Shown here one piece after another: positions 39,536-49,460 of a stretch of DNA of 64,000 bases (its first letter is position 1; every line of letters starts with the position of its first letter). Source of the stretch: Streptacidiphilus sp. 4-A2 (GTDB lineage: Bacteria; Actinomycetota; Actinomycetes; Streptomycetales; Streptomycetaceae); NCBI GenBank assembly GCA_014284505.1, contig JAAFYY010000001.1:6559845-6623844 (forward strand). The letters are read 5' to 3'. Under the pieces are notes generated by a model that ran no database searches, had not been told where the DNA came from, and saw only the letters and a list, made by a program, of their open reading frames with translations. The position numbers and the translations under genes are program-made.

Positions 39536-41038
39536 GTGACGGACGACCGCACGCAGGCGCTGTGGAGCCGGTGGACGGGACCGCGGCACAGGCCGCGGCA
39601 GAGGCGGCCGCGGAGCAGCCGGCCGTCACCGAGGAGGGACGCGCCGATCAAGGGCCGCAAGAACGGCCTCTACCCGGCGCTCTCCGACGAGCTCACCGAG
39701 GTCATGAAGTCCGGCTGGGCCGACACCGAGCTGCACGGACTGGTCCCGACGAGCAGCCCCTACGCCGCCAAGCGGCGGGCCGCGCTGTCCGCCCGGTTCC
39801 CCGGCGCCGGCTGGTGATCCCGGCCGGCGGCTGAAGACCCGCAACAACGACTGCGACTACGAGTTCGCGCCTCCAGCGAGTATGTGCACCTGACCGGCAA
39901 CCAGGCGAGGACGGCGCGTCCTGGTGCTGGAGCCGCGCACCGGGGGCGCCACGACGCCCATGTCTACCTGCTGCCGCGCTCCAACCGGGAGAACGGCGAG
40001 TTCTGGCTCGACGGCCAGGGGGAGCTGTGGGTGGGCCGCCGGAACAGCCTGCCGAGGGCGAGGCCCTGCTCGGGCTGCCGACGGGACAGCCGCAAGCTGG
40101 TCGAGGAGCTCGCCGAGGCCGCCGAGGAGCGCCCCGCGTTCACCCGGCTGCTGCGCTCCTTACGACGACCGGCTCGAAGCCGCGCTGGCCGAGCACACCC
40201 ACCAAGCACGGTGACGAGGCTGCGGGTCTTCCTAGCGAGCTGCGGCTGATAAAGGACGACTGGGAGTCGGCCAGCTCCAGGCCGCCGTGGACGCCACCGT
40301 GACGGCTTCACCGACGTGGTCCGGGACTGGCCCAGGCGGTGGCCAGCTCCGAGCGCTGGATCGAGGGGACCTTCAACCGCGTGCCCGGGTCGAGGGCAAC
40401 GGCGTCGGCTACGGCTCGATCTGCGCCGCCGGAGCGCACCGCCACCACCCTGCACTGGGTCCGCAACGACGGCGAGGTCCGCCCGGCGAGCTGCTGCTGC
40501 TGGACCCGGGGTGGAGACGCACACGCTGTACACCGCCGATGTTCACCGCACCCTGCCGATCGACGGCCGCTTCAACGAGCTCCAGCGCAAGATCTACGAC
40601 GCGGTCTACGACTCCCAGGGGCGGGCATCGCGGCGGTGAAGCGGGCGCCCGCTACCGCGACTTCCACGAGGCCTCGCAGCGGGTTTGCTGGCCGCGGGTC
40701 GAGTGGGGCCTGGTCGAGGGCCCGGCGAGCGGGTCCTGGCGCTGGCCCTCCAGCGCCGCTGGACCCTGCACGGCACCGGCCACATGCTCGGCCTGGACGT
40801 CCACGACTGCGCCCACGCGCGCCCGAGTCCTATGTGGACTGCGTCTGGAGCCGGGCATGGTGCTCACCGTCGAGCCGGGGCTGTACTTCCAGCAGGACGA
40901 CCTGACGGTCCCCGAGGAGTACCGCGGCATCGGTGTCCGGATCGAGGACGACATCCTGGTCACCGCGCCGGCTGCCGCAACCTGTCGGCGGCACTGCCCG
41001 GCGCTCGGACGAGGTCGAGGCGTGGATGGCCGCCTGAC
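39536..41038 (+). CDS. pepP: Xaa-Pro aminopeptidase, M24B family (many frameshifts)
   Basis: Metallopeptidase that removes an N-terminal residue before proline. The AMP_N domain is visible as KGRKNGLYPALSDELTEVM, SEYVHLTGNQA and VYLLPRSNRENGEFWLDG. The M24 domain has LLLLDPGVETHTLYTADV (metal Asps), LHGTGHMLGLDVHDC (His), LTVEPGLYFQ (Glu) and GIGVRIEDDILVT (Glu). At least ten frame changes occur from 39600 to 40990, far more per kb than in any neighbour. It may be error-rich sequence or a true pseudogene. GTG 39536 is the likely start. Confidence 0.8.
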
Positions 41039-41059
41039 CGGCTGACCTCCGCCGCAGTC

Positions 41060-41095
41060 GGGGCCCGGCCCGGTGACCGCACCGGACCGGGCCCC
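41060..41095. terminator. Bidirectional terminator between pepP and the tipA-like gene
   Basis: 15-bp arms GGGGCCCGGCCCGGT and ACCGGACCGGGCCCC pair with one mismatch around a 6-nt loop, between two convergent genes. Confidence 0.8.
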
Positions 41096-41138
41096 GCCGC
41101 TGCTCCCCCGCTACCCCCGCGCGGCTACTCCCGCGCGG

Positions 41139-41927
41139 CTACTCCCCCTCGCTGCTCCCCCGCTCGGCGCGCTCACCGCGTTCGGCGTTGGCCAGTACCG
41201 CGTCGTGGAACCAGACCGACCCGCCCGCCACCTCCCGCTCATAGGTCTCGGCGAACCTCGGATCGGCGAGGTACATCTCCGCGAGCCCGCGCTGCATGGG
41301 GTAGGAGCAGTCGTAGAAGTTGCGGCAGATGTGCTGCCGGTGGTCCTCGGCGACCGCCATCCCCGCGTCGCTGTCCGGGGCCGTGCCCGAGGCCACCGCC
41401 CCGGCGATCCGGCGCATGATCGCGTCGCCCTCGGCCTTGATCCGAACCCAGTCCTCCTTGCTCAGTTCCGCCGCGCGGCGCTGTGACTGCTTCCAGGCGT
41501 CCGACCCGCCCCAGCGCTGCTCCGCCTCCTGCTCGTACTCCTGGTAGCCCTCGCCGAAGAGCTCGAACTTCTCCTCGGGGGTCAGCTTGATTCCCATGGT
41601 GCGTGCCTCCAGTGCTTCGGCCACGGCCGCGGCCATCCGCTGGAGCCGGGCGATCCGCTCGTCGAGCAGCCGCTGCTGGCGGCGCAGCTGCTCGGTCGGA
41701 TCCAGCCCCCGGTCGTCCAGGACGGACGCGATGTCGTCGAGGGAGAAACCCAGCTCCCGGTAGAACAGGATCTGCTGCAACCGGTCCAGGTCGGCGTCGT
41801 CGTACCGGCGGTATCCGGACGGCGTACGGCCGCTCGGGCAGAGCAGCTTGATCTCGTCGTAGTGGTGCAGGGTGCGCACGGTGGTCCCGGCGAAACCGGC
41901 GACCTGGCCCACCGAGTAGCCGTCCAC
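41139..41927 (-). CDS. tipA: MerR family TipA-like regulator
   Basis: 262 residues. The MerR DNA-binding domain is YSVGQVAGFAGTTVRTLHHYDE and GYRRYDDADLDRLQQI, followed by the dimer coiled coil. The C-terminal TipAS domain starts MGIKLTPEEKFELFG and includes AEDHRQHICRNFYDCSYPM. The Cys in YDCSY matches the TipAL Cys that captures thiopeptide antibiotics. An internal ATG at the MGIK segment could give the short TipAS form as in S. lividans. GTG 41927 is chosen over the longer reading. The role is probably drug-sensing transcription activation. Confidence 0.9.
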   Translation of the reverse strand: MDGYSVGQVAGFAGTTVRTLHHYDEIKLLCPSGRTPSGYRRYDDADLDRLQQILFYRELGFSLDDIASVLDDRGLDPTEQLRRQQRLLDERIARLQRMAAAVAEALEARTMGIKLTPEEKFELFGEGYQEYEQEAEQRWGGSDAWKQSQRRAAELSKEDWVRIKAEGDAIMRRIAGAVASGTAPDSDAGMAVAEDHRQHICRNFYDCSYPMQRGLAEMYLADPRFAETYEREVAGGSVWFHDAVLANAERGERAERGSSEGE

Positions 41928-42034
41928 GGCTCCCGCCTCTCTTCCTCGCCTCGGCCCCCAGCCTGGGGCCTCCCGCGACGTGAGGGTCAAGCCGCGAAGA
42001 CGTGGGCGTCAAGCCGCAGAGGGGGTGGCCGCAG

Positions 42035-42076
42035 AGAGACCGGCCGAGGAGGGGCCGGCCGAGGAGGGACCGGCCG
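42035..42076. repeat. Tandem 'accggccgaggaggg' repeats
   Basis: Nearly three copies of a 15-bp unit lie just beyond the end of the anti-sigma-type ATPase gene (minus strand). Confidence 0.65.
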
Positions 42077-42078
42077 GG

Positions 42079-42611
42079 TCAGGAGGCGTGCAGCAGCGGC
42101 TGGTCGCAGTACTTCAGGGTCTTGTCGAAGGAGACCACCGCCCCGCTGCGCGGGTGGTCGCGGAACTGCACATGGTCGACCAGTGCCCGGATCAGGAACA
42201 GTCCCCGGCCGTGCTCGGCGGTCGGATCCGGCAGCACGGTGCCCGCGTCGGCGGGGATCAGCGCCTCGTGCCGCCGCCGGGTGCGCCGCCCGGCCGCGCG
42301 GCCGGGCGCCGCGGCGCGGACCGCGGTCCGGCCGGGCGCGGCGCAGAAGCCGGGCCCGGAGTCGGTCACCTCCACCCGCAGCCGGCCGTCCTCGATGGTC
42401 GCGGTGACCTGGAAGCCGCTGTCCTCGTCGGCGTCGACGGGGAAGGCGGCGTGCTCGACCGCGTTCGCACAGGCCTCGGTCAGCGCCACGCCCACCTCGT
42501 GCGAGATGTCGGGGTCCACCCCACCGAGGCCATGGTGCCCAGCAGGATCCGGCGCGCCAACGGCACGCTGGCCGGCTCGCGACGTAGATGCAGAGACCAC
42601 CAGATGTCCAC
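42079..42611 (-). CDS. HATPase_c anti-sigma-type ATP-binding protein (frameshifted)
   Basis: About 177 residues. GTG 42611, with AGGAGGAG about 6 nt upstream, starts VDIWWSLHLRREPASVPLARR; one base is out near 42520, then DISHEVGVALTEACANAVEHA gives the N-box. LRVEVTDSGPGFC is G1 and EHGRGLFLIRALVDHV is G2. An Arg/Ala-rich insert lies between them. The C-terminus is FDKTLKYCDQ. It is of the Streptomyces RsbW-like class; the partner is unknown. Confidence 0.82.
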
Positions 42612-42941
42612 GACCGGCTCCTCCTGGCTGCGGCTCCACATACCAGTACGTATTGCCGAACGTCAGGGGGATCAACCGCTTTGCGGTGGACTTGTCACCC
42701 CGCTGGCGGACGTGCGCGGCGGCCGTGCGCGTTCCGGCGCGCACCCAGGCGCGCCCACCCGCCGCGCACGCCGCCCGCCGCCCGGCCCGCGGCGACCTGA
42801 GCGGAGACACCAACAGGGACGTGAGCAGCGACGCAGGCAGCGACCGTGAGCAGAGCGTGAGCAGCGCTTGAGCAGCGGAGCCGGCCGGTTCCCGGACCCG
42901 CCCGGTTCCCCCGGGGCGCGCGTGAGAGACTGGCCGACGTC
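42612..42941. other. Divergent promoter region, 330 bp
   Basis: Lies between the minus-strand ATPase and the plus-strand membrane protein. It is very GC-rich with repeated 'gcgcgc/cccgccg' tracts. No gene or clear operator is seen. Confidence 0.4.
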
Positions 42942-43795
42942 ATGGTGAAGAGCCTGGTGGGACGCGCGCGACTGCGGCGTCCGGCAACCGTCGCGCTCGA
43001 CCTTCGCGCCCTGCGGGCCCTGCCCTTCGCGACGGTCTGCGTCGTGGTGTCCGGGCTCGGCCACAGCTTCGGCGGCGGCGGGACCGTACCACTGCGCGCT
43101 GCTCATCGGCGGCCTGGCGGTATGGCTGGTCGCGGCGCTGCTGGCGGGGCGGGAAACCGCTCGCTCGGCTCGATCGCCTCCGGCCTGGTCGTCGGCCAGC
43201 TGGGCCTGCACCTGTACTTCCACTTCTGCCTCGGCTCCATGGCCGGGATGGCCGGCATGCCGGGTATGTCCGGCTTCGCTCGGCGGCTCGGACGCGGGCA
43301 GTGCGCTCAACCGCGTGGCCCTGCGGCTGATTGCGGCCCCGGGGCCGGGGCCGCATCGGGCCTGCCGCCCGGCACCACGGCCGGGGAGATAGTCAGCCGC
43401 GCCGGCCTCGACCCGCACCTCGCGGTGACCGCCCTCCCGCCGCTGGACTTCTGGACCAACTCCGCGTTCCTCGGCCTCAGCCCGCTGATGCTGCTCGGCC
43501 ACCTCGCCGCCGCGGCCCGTGGCCGGCTGGTGGCTGTGGCGCGGCCAGGCCGCGACGGTACGGCTGACGCAGGTCACCGTCCAACTCGCGGAGACGCTCG
43601 CGCGGACCCACAGCGCGCCGCCTGCGCACCCTGCTGCGCTGGTCGGCGCGCGCGCTGGCAGCAGGGCTCCCCGGGCTCCGCTCGGGCGCTCCGCGGCGCG
43701 GCACCGCCTGGGACGACGCGCCCCGGCTGCCGCGCACCGCACTGCTCCGGCACCAGGTCGTCCGGCGCGGGCCCCCGGCCCTGCTCCCGGCCTGA
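42942..43795 (+). CDS. Integral membrane protein at the head of the copper operon (frameshifted)
   Basis: About 285 residues. Hydrophobic segments include LPFATVCVVVSGLGHSFGGG, then (second frame) LLIGGLAVWLVAALLAGRE, SIASGLVVGQLGLHLYFHF and NSAFLGLSPLMLLGHLAAA. A Met/Gly-rich loop GMAGMPGMSG and several His suggest metal contact. Breaks occur near 43082, 43283 and 43520; with corrections the protein ends at TGA 43793-43795 after RRGPPALLPA. It is 96 bp before the YcnI gene. No family name is certain; such proteins commonly precede ycnI in actinobacteria. Confidence 0.65.
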
Positions 43796-43891
43796 CCCCG
43801 CAACCCCACGGATCCCTGGCGGACCTCCGGGCGCAGGGGCGGGCCGACATGCCTTCCCCTGCCCGCTCCGCGATCCTGGAGTCTCTTTCCC

Positions 43892-44683
43892 ATGCGTTCC
43901 ACCACGCGTTCCATCACCCGCAGTGCCATCACCCGCAGTGCCACCAGCCGCAGTGCCCGCACCCACAGCGTCGGCACCGCCAAGCGCCGGATCGGCACCG
44001 TCGCGGCGGTCGCCGCCGCGGGCGTCCTGCTGCTGGCCGGACCGGCGTCGGCGCACGTCACCGTGCAGCCGTCGACCGCCGTCAAGGGCGCGTCCGACCA
44101 GACCTTCTCGTTCCGGGTGCCCAACGAGAAGGACACCGCCTCCACCACCGAGCTCCAGGTCTTCTTCCCGACCGCCACGCCGATCGCCTCGGTGCTGGTC
44201 GCGCCCACCCCCGGCTGGAAGGCCACCATCACCAACGTCAAGCTGGCCACGCCGATCCAGACCGACGACGGCGCCATCACCAACGCGGTCTCCGAGATCA
44301 CCTGGACCGGCGGCAGCATCGCCCCCGGCTACTACCAGGACTTCACCGTGGACATGGGCCAGCTGCCGAGCAACACCGGCTCGCTGACCTTCAAGGCGCT
44401 CCAGACCTACAGCGACGGCAGCATCGTCCGCTGGATCCAGAACGAGGTCCCCGGCCAGCCCGAGCCGGCCAACCCGGCCCCGGTGCTGACCCTCACCAAT
44501 GCGGCCGCCACCACCCCGCAGGCCTCCGCCCCGCAGACCACCGCCCCGGCCGCGGCCGCCAAGGTCTCGTCCAGTGACACCGTCGCGCGGGTGCTCGGCG
44601 GGATCGGCGTGGTCATCGGGCTGCTGGGCGTGGCCTTCGGCTTCCTCGGCTGGCGTCGCGGCAGCAGCCGCTCCGCCTCCTGA
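43892..44683 (+). CDS. ycnI: YcnI-like copper-binding membrane protein
   Basis: 263 residues. An odd N-terminus of repeated RSTTRS/RSAITRS units precedes the signal peptide (TVAAVAAAGVLLLAGPASA). Cleavage before HVTVQP would leave an N-terminal His, the Cu(II)-binding residue of YcnI proteins, with Glu and Trp partners possible in ITNAVSEITWTGG. The beta domain is followed by an Ala/Pro-rich stalk and a C-terminal membrane span (VARVLGGIGVVIGLLGVAFGF). ATG 43892 is used; later starts would drop the repeats. It is part of the copper operon. Confidence 0.88.
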   Translation: MRSTTRSITRSAITRSATSRSARTHSVGTAKRRIGTVAAVAAAGVLLLAGPASAHVTVQPSTAVKGASDQTFSFRVPNEKDTASTTELQVFFPTATPIASVLVAPTPGWKATITNVKLATPIQTDDGAITNAVSEITWTGGSIAPGYYQDFTVDMGQLPSNTGSLTFKALQTYSDGSIVRWIQNEVPGQPEPANPAPVLTLTNAAATTPQASAPQTTAPAAAAKVSSSDTVARVLGGIGVVIGLLGVAFGFLGWRRGSSRSAS

Positions 44684-44769
44684 CGCCAACTCCCGAGCGA
44701 CGCGCGGCCTGAGCGGCGAACGTTCCGAGCGACGAACGCTCTGAGCGACGCGCAGCCCGACACCGGCGC

Positions 44770-44806
44770 GGGCCGGGCCGGCGGACCACCACCGCAGGCC
44801 CGGCCC
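44770..44806 (+). terminator. Hairpin between ycnI and sco
   Basis: GGGCCGGGCC and GGCCCGGCCC form a 10-bp stem around a 17-nt loop. It may attenuate rather than end transcription. Confidence 0.4.
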
Positions 44807-44853
44807 GGGCCCCCAGACCTGTTCCGAACCTGTCCGAGAGAACGGACCCAGCC

Positions 44854-45534
44854 ATGTCCCCCGACCAGTCCGAGCACACCTTCCGGCCGTTCACCCGCCG
44901 CGCGCTGCTGGGCGGCTCCCTCGCCGCCGCCTCCGCGCTGCTGCTCACCGCCTGCGGCGGCAGCAGCAACAGCGGCAGCACCGCCGACGCGGCCAATGTC
45001 ACCACCCCGCAGTCGCCCTACCTGGGCACCTATCTGCCGCGGACCTTCAACAAGCCGGACGTCACCCTCACCGACACCACCGGCAAGCCGTTCAACCTGG
45101 CGCAGCGCACCGCCGGGCGGGCGATGATGCTCTACTTCGGCTACACCCACTGCCCGGACGTCTGCCCCACCACCATGGGCGACCTGGCGGCCGCGCTCAC
45201 CAAGCTGCCCGCCGCCACCCAGAAGCAGCTGGACGTGGTGTTCATCTCCACCGACCCGACGGTGGACACCCCGAGCACCATCCGCAGCTGGCTGGACTCC
45301 TTCAACCCCGCCTTCATCGGGCTGACCGGCGACATCAACACCATCATCAAGGCCGCCTCCTCGGTCGGCGTCTATGTGGCCGCGCCCAAGCCCGGGCAGG
45401 AGCCCGTGCACGGCGCGGAGGTGCTGGGCTTCTTCCCCTCCGACAACAAGGCCCATGTGCTCTACACCAGCGGGGCCGCCGTCTCGGACTACGCGCACGA
45501 CATCCCGCTGCTGGTCAAGAGCGTGACCGCGTGA
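44854..45534 (+). CDS. sco: Sco1/SenC-type copper chaperone lipoprotein
   Basis: 226 residues. The twin-arginine-like TRRALLGG and lipobox LLTAC give an exported, lipid-anchored protein. The thioredoxin-like fold has the copper motif CPDVC in YFGYTHCPDVCPTT, with the His ligand probably in DNKAHVLY. In Streptomyces lividans the homologous Sco passes copper to secreted or membrane cuproenzymes. The stop overlaps the next start (GTGA), which couples it to the PCuAC gene. Confidence 0.93.
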   Translation: MSPDQSEHTFRPFTRRALLGGSLAAASALLLTACGGSSNSGSTADAANVTTPQSPYLGTYLPRTFNKPDVTLTDTTGKPFNLAQRTAGRAMMLYFGYTHCPDVCPTTMGDLAAALTKLPAATQKQLDVVFISTDPTVDTPSTIRSWLDSFNPAFIGLTGDINTIIKAASSVGVYVAAPKPGQEPVHGAEVLGFFPSDNKAHVLYTSGAAVSDYAHDIPLLVKSVTA

Positions 45535-46004
45535 AGCGCGCCGGACTGCTCTGCGCCGCGGGCGCCGGGGTGCTGGGCGTCACCCTGGCCGCCTGCGCCG
45601 GGAGCGGCAGCTCCCCCGCGAAGGCCGCGTCCCCCGCGAAGATCTCCGTCAGCGGCGCCTATGTGCCGATGCCCGCCAGCCCCGGCATGGCCGTCGCCTA
45701 CTTCGTCATCGACAACACCGGCGGCAGCGCCGACCGGCTGCTGGCGGTGTCCAGCCCGGACGCGCAGAGCAGCGAGATGGACCAGTCCACCGCGACCTCG
45801 ATGAGCGCGATCAGCGGTGGCGTGGACGTCCCCGCGCACGCGAGCACCGCCTTCGCCCGCGACGGCCGGCATGTGATGCTGATGGGCCTGGACCCCTCGC
45901 CCAAGCTCGGCCGGAAGGTCGAACTGCGGCTCAGCTTCCAGCATTCGGGGACGGTCACCGTGCAGGCCACGGTCCAGCCGCTGACCTACCAGCTCACGGG
46001 TTGA
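45531..46004 (+). CDS. PCu(A)C-type periplasmic copper chaperone lipoprotein
   Basis: 157 residues, equivalent to ECuC of S. lividans. Lipobox LAAC is followed by a beta-sandwich: VSGAYVPMPASPGMAVAYFVI, then SSEMDQSTATSM and GRHVMLMGL. The family site is H(M)x10Mx21HxM. Here the first His is a Ser, while Met, His and Met of the second part (HVM) are kept, so copper binding may be changed. The GTG overlaps the sco stop. Confidence 0.9.
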   Translation: MKRAGLLCAAGAGVLGVTLAACAGSGSSPAKAASPAKISVSGAYVPMPASPGMAVAYFVIDNTGGSADRLLAVSSPDAQSSEMDQSTATSMSAISGGVDVPAHASTAFARDGRHVMLMGLDPSPKLGRKVELRLSFQHSGTVTVQATVQPLTYQLTG

Positions 46005-46008
46005 GGCG

Positions 46009-47995
46009 ATGCTGACCAGAACCCGTACCGGTTCCCACCCGCTGCGGCGCCGCGCCGGCTCGCTGTTCGCGGTGCTGGCGGCGCTGCTCGGGCTGATGCT
46101 GGCCGGTGCCACCGCCGCCTCCGCGCACGCCGCGCTGCTGTCCACCGACCCCGCCGAGAACTCCGTGGTGCAGACCGCGCCGACCGAGGTCACCCTGCAC
46201 TTCAGTGAGCAGGTCACACTGGAGTCCGACGACCTGCGGGTGTTCGACCCCAGCGGCAAGCGGGTCGACTCGGGCGCGACCGGCCACGCCGGCAGCGACG
46301 ACACCACCGCCCAGGTGAAGCTGGTCGGCGGCCTCGCCGAGGGCACCTACACCGTGGCCTGGCGGGCGATCTCCGCCGACACCCACCCGGTGTCCGGTGC
46401 CTTCACCTTCTCCTACGGGCACGCCTCCAGCACCACGGCCGTCGCCGGGGAGCAGGCCCCCACCGGCAACCCGGTGGTGGGCGCGCTCTACGGCGGCAGC
46501 CGCGGTGTGCAGTACGGCTCCTATGCCCTGCTGATCGGCTCGGTGGTGATGGTGCTGATCTGCTGGCCGCGCGGGTGCGGCTGCGGTCGGTGCAGCGGCT
46601 GATGCTCCTCGGCTGGGGCGGCCTGCTGGTGTCCACCGTCGCCGAACTGCTGCTGCGCGGCCCCTATGCGGCGGCCTCGGGCCTGGGCCGGGTCTTCGAT
46701 CTGTCGCTGATTCAGCAGAGTCTGGACGAACGGCTCGGCACGCTGCTGATCGTCCGGGTGCTGCTGCTGGCCGCCGTCGGCGTCTTCCTGTCGCTGCTGG
46801 CCGGCCAGGCCGGGATCGGCCAGGACCCGAGCGACACCGCCGACTTGGCCGACGCCGCCGACTTGGCCGACGCCGACTCTGCTGACGCTGCTGAGGGAGC
46901 TGGAGCTGCCGCCGGCGCACGGCAGGAACTGCGGCTGCGGGTGTGGCTGGGCGCTGCCTGGGCCGTGCTGGCGATCGCGCTGGCCTGTACCTGGGCGCTG
47001 GGTGACCACGCCTCCGTGGGCATGCAGGTCGCCCTGGCCGTGCCGCTGGACGTGATCCACATCCTGGCCATGGCCTGCTGGCTCGGCGGCCTGGCCACCG
47101 TGCTGGTGGGGCTGCGGCGGACCGAGGCCGAGGGCGGCGTGGGCGGCACCCAGGTCGCCCGTTTCTCCGCGATCGCCCTGTGCTCCGTGGCCGCGCTCGT
47201 CGGCACCGGGATCTACCAGGCCTGGCGCGGGCTGGGCAGTTGGGGCGCACTGGTCTCCACCGGCTACGGCCGACTGCTGCTGGTGAAGATCGGCGCGGTA
47301 CTGGTGATGCTCGGCGCCGCGTGGATGTCCCGCCGCTGGACCGCGGTGCTCCGGGCCACCCCGGAGCCGGAAGCACAGCCCGAAGCACAGCCCGAAGCAG
47401 AAACCGGGCCGGTGGAGGAGGCGGACCCGGTCCGGCGCGCACAGCTGGCCCGGCAGCAGGCGCTGCGGGCCGACGTGGTCAGCCGCCGGGCCCGCGAGGC
47501 TCTGCCGGCCCGCGGCAGGCTGCTGCGCTCGGTGCTGGTGGAGGTGGCCTTCGCGGTGGTGGTGCTGGTGGTGACCACGCTTCTCACCAACAGCGCGCCC
47601 GGCCGCGCGGTCACCGAGCAGCAGGCGGCCGTCGCCGCCACCCAGAACCTGCCGGTGAACGTCACCCTGCCGTACAGCACCGGCGGCCCGGGCGACAACG
47701 CCAACGGAAGGTCAACATCGCCATCGACCCGGCCCGCACCGGCCTGAACACCCTGCACGCCTATGTCTTCGACAACAGCGGCAAGCCGGTGAACGTCCCC
47801 GAGCTGGATGTCAGCCTCTCGCTGGCCTCCAAGGACCTCGGACCGCTGCCGGTGACGCTGGAGCAGGTGGACGTCGGCCACTGGGCCGCGAGCAACCTGG
47901 AGCTCCCGCTCCAGGGTCGCTGGCTGCTTCAGGTGAGCGTCCGCTCGGACGCCATCGACGAGACCACCGTGTCCACCACCATCCAGGTGGGCTGA
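46009..47995 (+). CDS. CopC-CopD fusion copper protein (frameshifted)
   Basis: About 662 residues. The signal peptide ends ASAHAALL, so the mature protein begins with the His that binds Cu in CopC. ADTHPVSGAFTFSYG is the second CopC site. A CopD membrane domain of about 8 spans follows (after a shift near 46565), with VPLDVIHILAMACWLGGLAT and KIGAVLVML. An acidic loop with DLADAADLADAD repeats and a later EPEAQPEAQPEAE run are low-complexity. A shift near 47707 precedes an outer domain (DPARTGLNTLHAYVFDNSGKP in outline). It is a probable copper importer or sensor, 5 bp after the PCuAC gene. Confidence 0.88.
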
Positions 47996-48027
47996 CCCGT
48001 GCGGACCCGACTTGTGAAGGCTGAACC

Positions 48028-49318
48028 GTGAAAACCGTGAAAGACAAGCAGGCCATGAATGACGCCCAGGGCTCGCTGTCCCGGCGGAAGCTGCTGGCCG
48101 CGGCCGGTGGCGCGGGGCGGCCGGGCTCGCGGTGGCGCGCCGGGTACGCGGTCGCGGACTCCGGCCACACCGGCCACAGCGGCAGCGGCAGCGGCTCCGA
48201 CGCCGCCGCCGCCCCCGCTGACCTCCCTCGGTGCGGACTCGGTTCCGTTCTTCGGCACGCACCAGGCCGGAATCGTCCAGCCGATGCAGGCCGCCATGTA
48301 CGCCGCCGCCTTCGACCTGACCGCCGGAACCGGCCGCCCCGGCCTGACCGCGCTGATGAAGCGCTGGTCGGCGGCGGCCGCGGCGATGGCCGAGGGGCGC
48401 ACCCCCCGGCGGGCAGGACACGGATGTGGCGCTGGACGCCGGTCCCAGCTCGCTCACGGTCACCTTCGGCTTCGGCGCCCCGGCCTTCGCCAAGGCCGGT
48501 CTCTCGGCCCAGCTGCCGGAGCAGCTGGCGCCGCTGCCGGTGTTCGCGGCGGACGCGCTGGTGCCCGGCAACAGCAACGGCGACCTGTGGGTGCAGGTCT
48601 GCGCGGACGACGGCCTGGTCGCCTTCCACGCCATGCGCACCCTGCACCAGCTCGCGGCCGGCGCGGCCACGCTCCGCTGGCAGATGCACGGCTTCAGCCG
48701 CTCACCGGGGGCGACCGCGCAGCCGCGCACCGGGCGGAACCTGATGGGCCAGATCGACGGCACCAACAACCCCAAGCCCACCGACAAGGCCTTCGACAGC
48801 GAGATCTTCGTCCCGGCGCAGGGCAGCCCCGGCTGGATGGCGGGCGGCAGCTATGTGGTGTTCCGCCGGATCCGGATGCTGCTGAACACCTGGGAGCAGC
48901 AGTCGCTGACCGTGCAGGAGCGGGTGATCGGGCGGCACAAGGCGTCCGGCGCCCCGCTCTCGGCGGCACCGAGACCACCACCGTGCAGTTGGACAAGCTG
49001 AACCCGGACGGCTCGCTGGCGATCCCCGGTGACGCCCACATCCGGGTCGCTGCCGCGCAGTCCAACCAGGGGGCGGCGATGCTGCGCCGGGGCTATTCCT
49101 ACGCGGACGGCTTCCGCCCGGACGGCGCCCCGGACGCGGGCCTGCTGTTCGTGGCCTTCCAGTCGGATCCGCTGACCGGCTTCGTCCCGGTGCAGCGCAA
49201 GCTGACCCGGGGGACGCGCTGTCGCAGTTCATCGTGCACGAGTCCAGGGCTGTTCGCGGTGCCCGGCGGCGCGGCCTCGCCGGACGGCTATGTCGGGCAG
49301 GCGCTGCTGGAGTCCTGA
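48028..49318 (+). CDS. dtpA: Tat-exported DyP-type haem peroxidase (frameshifted)
   Basis: About 430 residues. The Tat signal is SRRKLLAAAGG. The B/A-type DyP core has VPFFGTHQAGIVQP, the distal GxxDG motif in MGQIDGTNNP, a distal Arg region FRRIRM, and the haem-ligand segment HIRVAAAQSNQG with LRRGYSYADG. Breaks near 48115, 48225, 48405, 48960 and 49212 are single-base shifts. In S. lividans DtpA lies in the same operon as Sco and ECuC and is needed for maturation of the copper oxidase GlxA. The same order here supports that role. Confidence 0.9.
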
Positions 49319-49460
49319 CGGCGCCGGGACGGCCCTCTCCTGCTCTCCCCCAGGCTCCAGGAACCCCCCGGGTCCAGGAACCGGGACAGGGCCACCCCGG
49401 ACCGGCCGAATGACTAACGTTGGCGGGATCAGAGCCACACCCAGGTCCAGGAGGCGCTCC

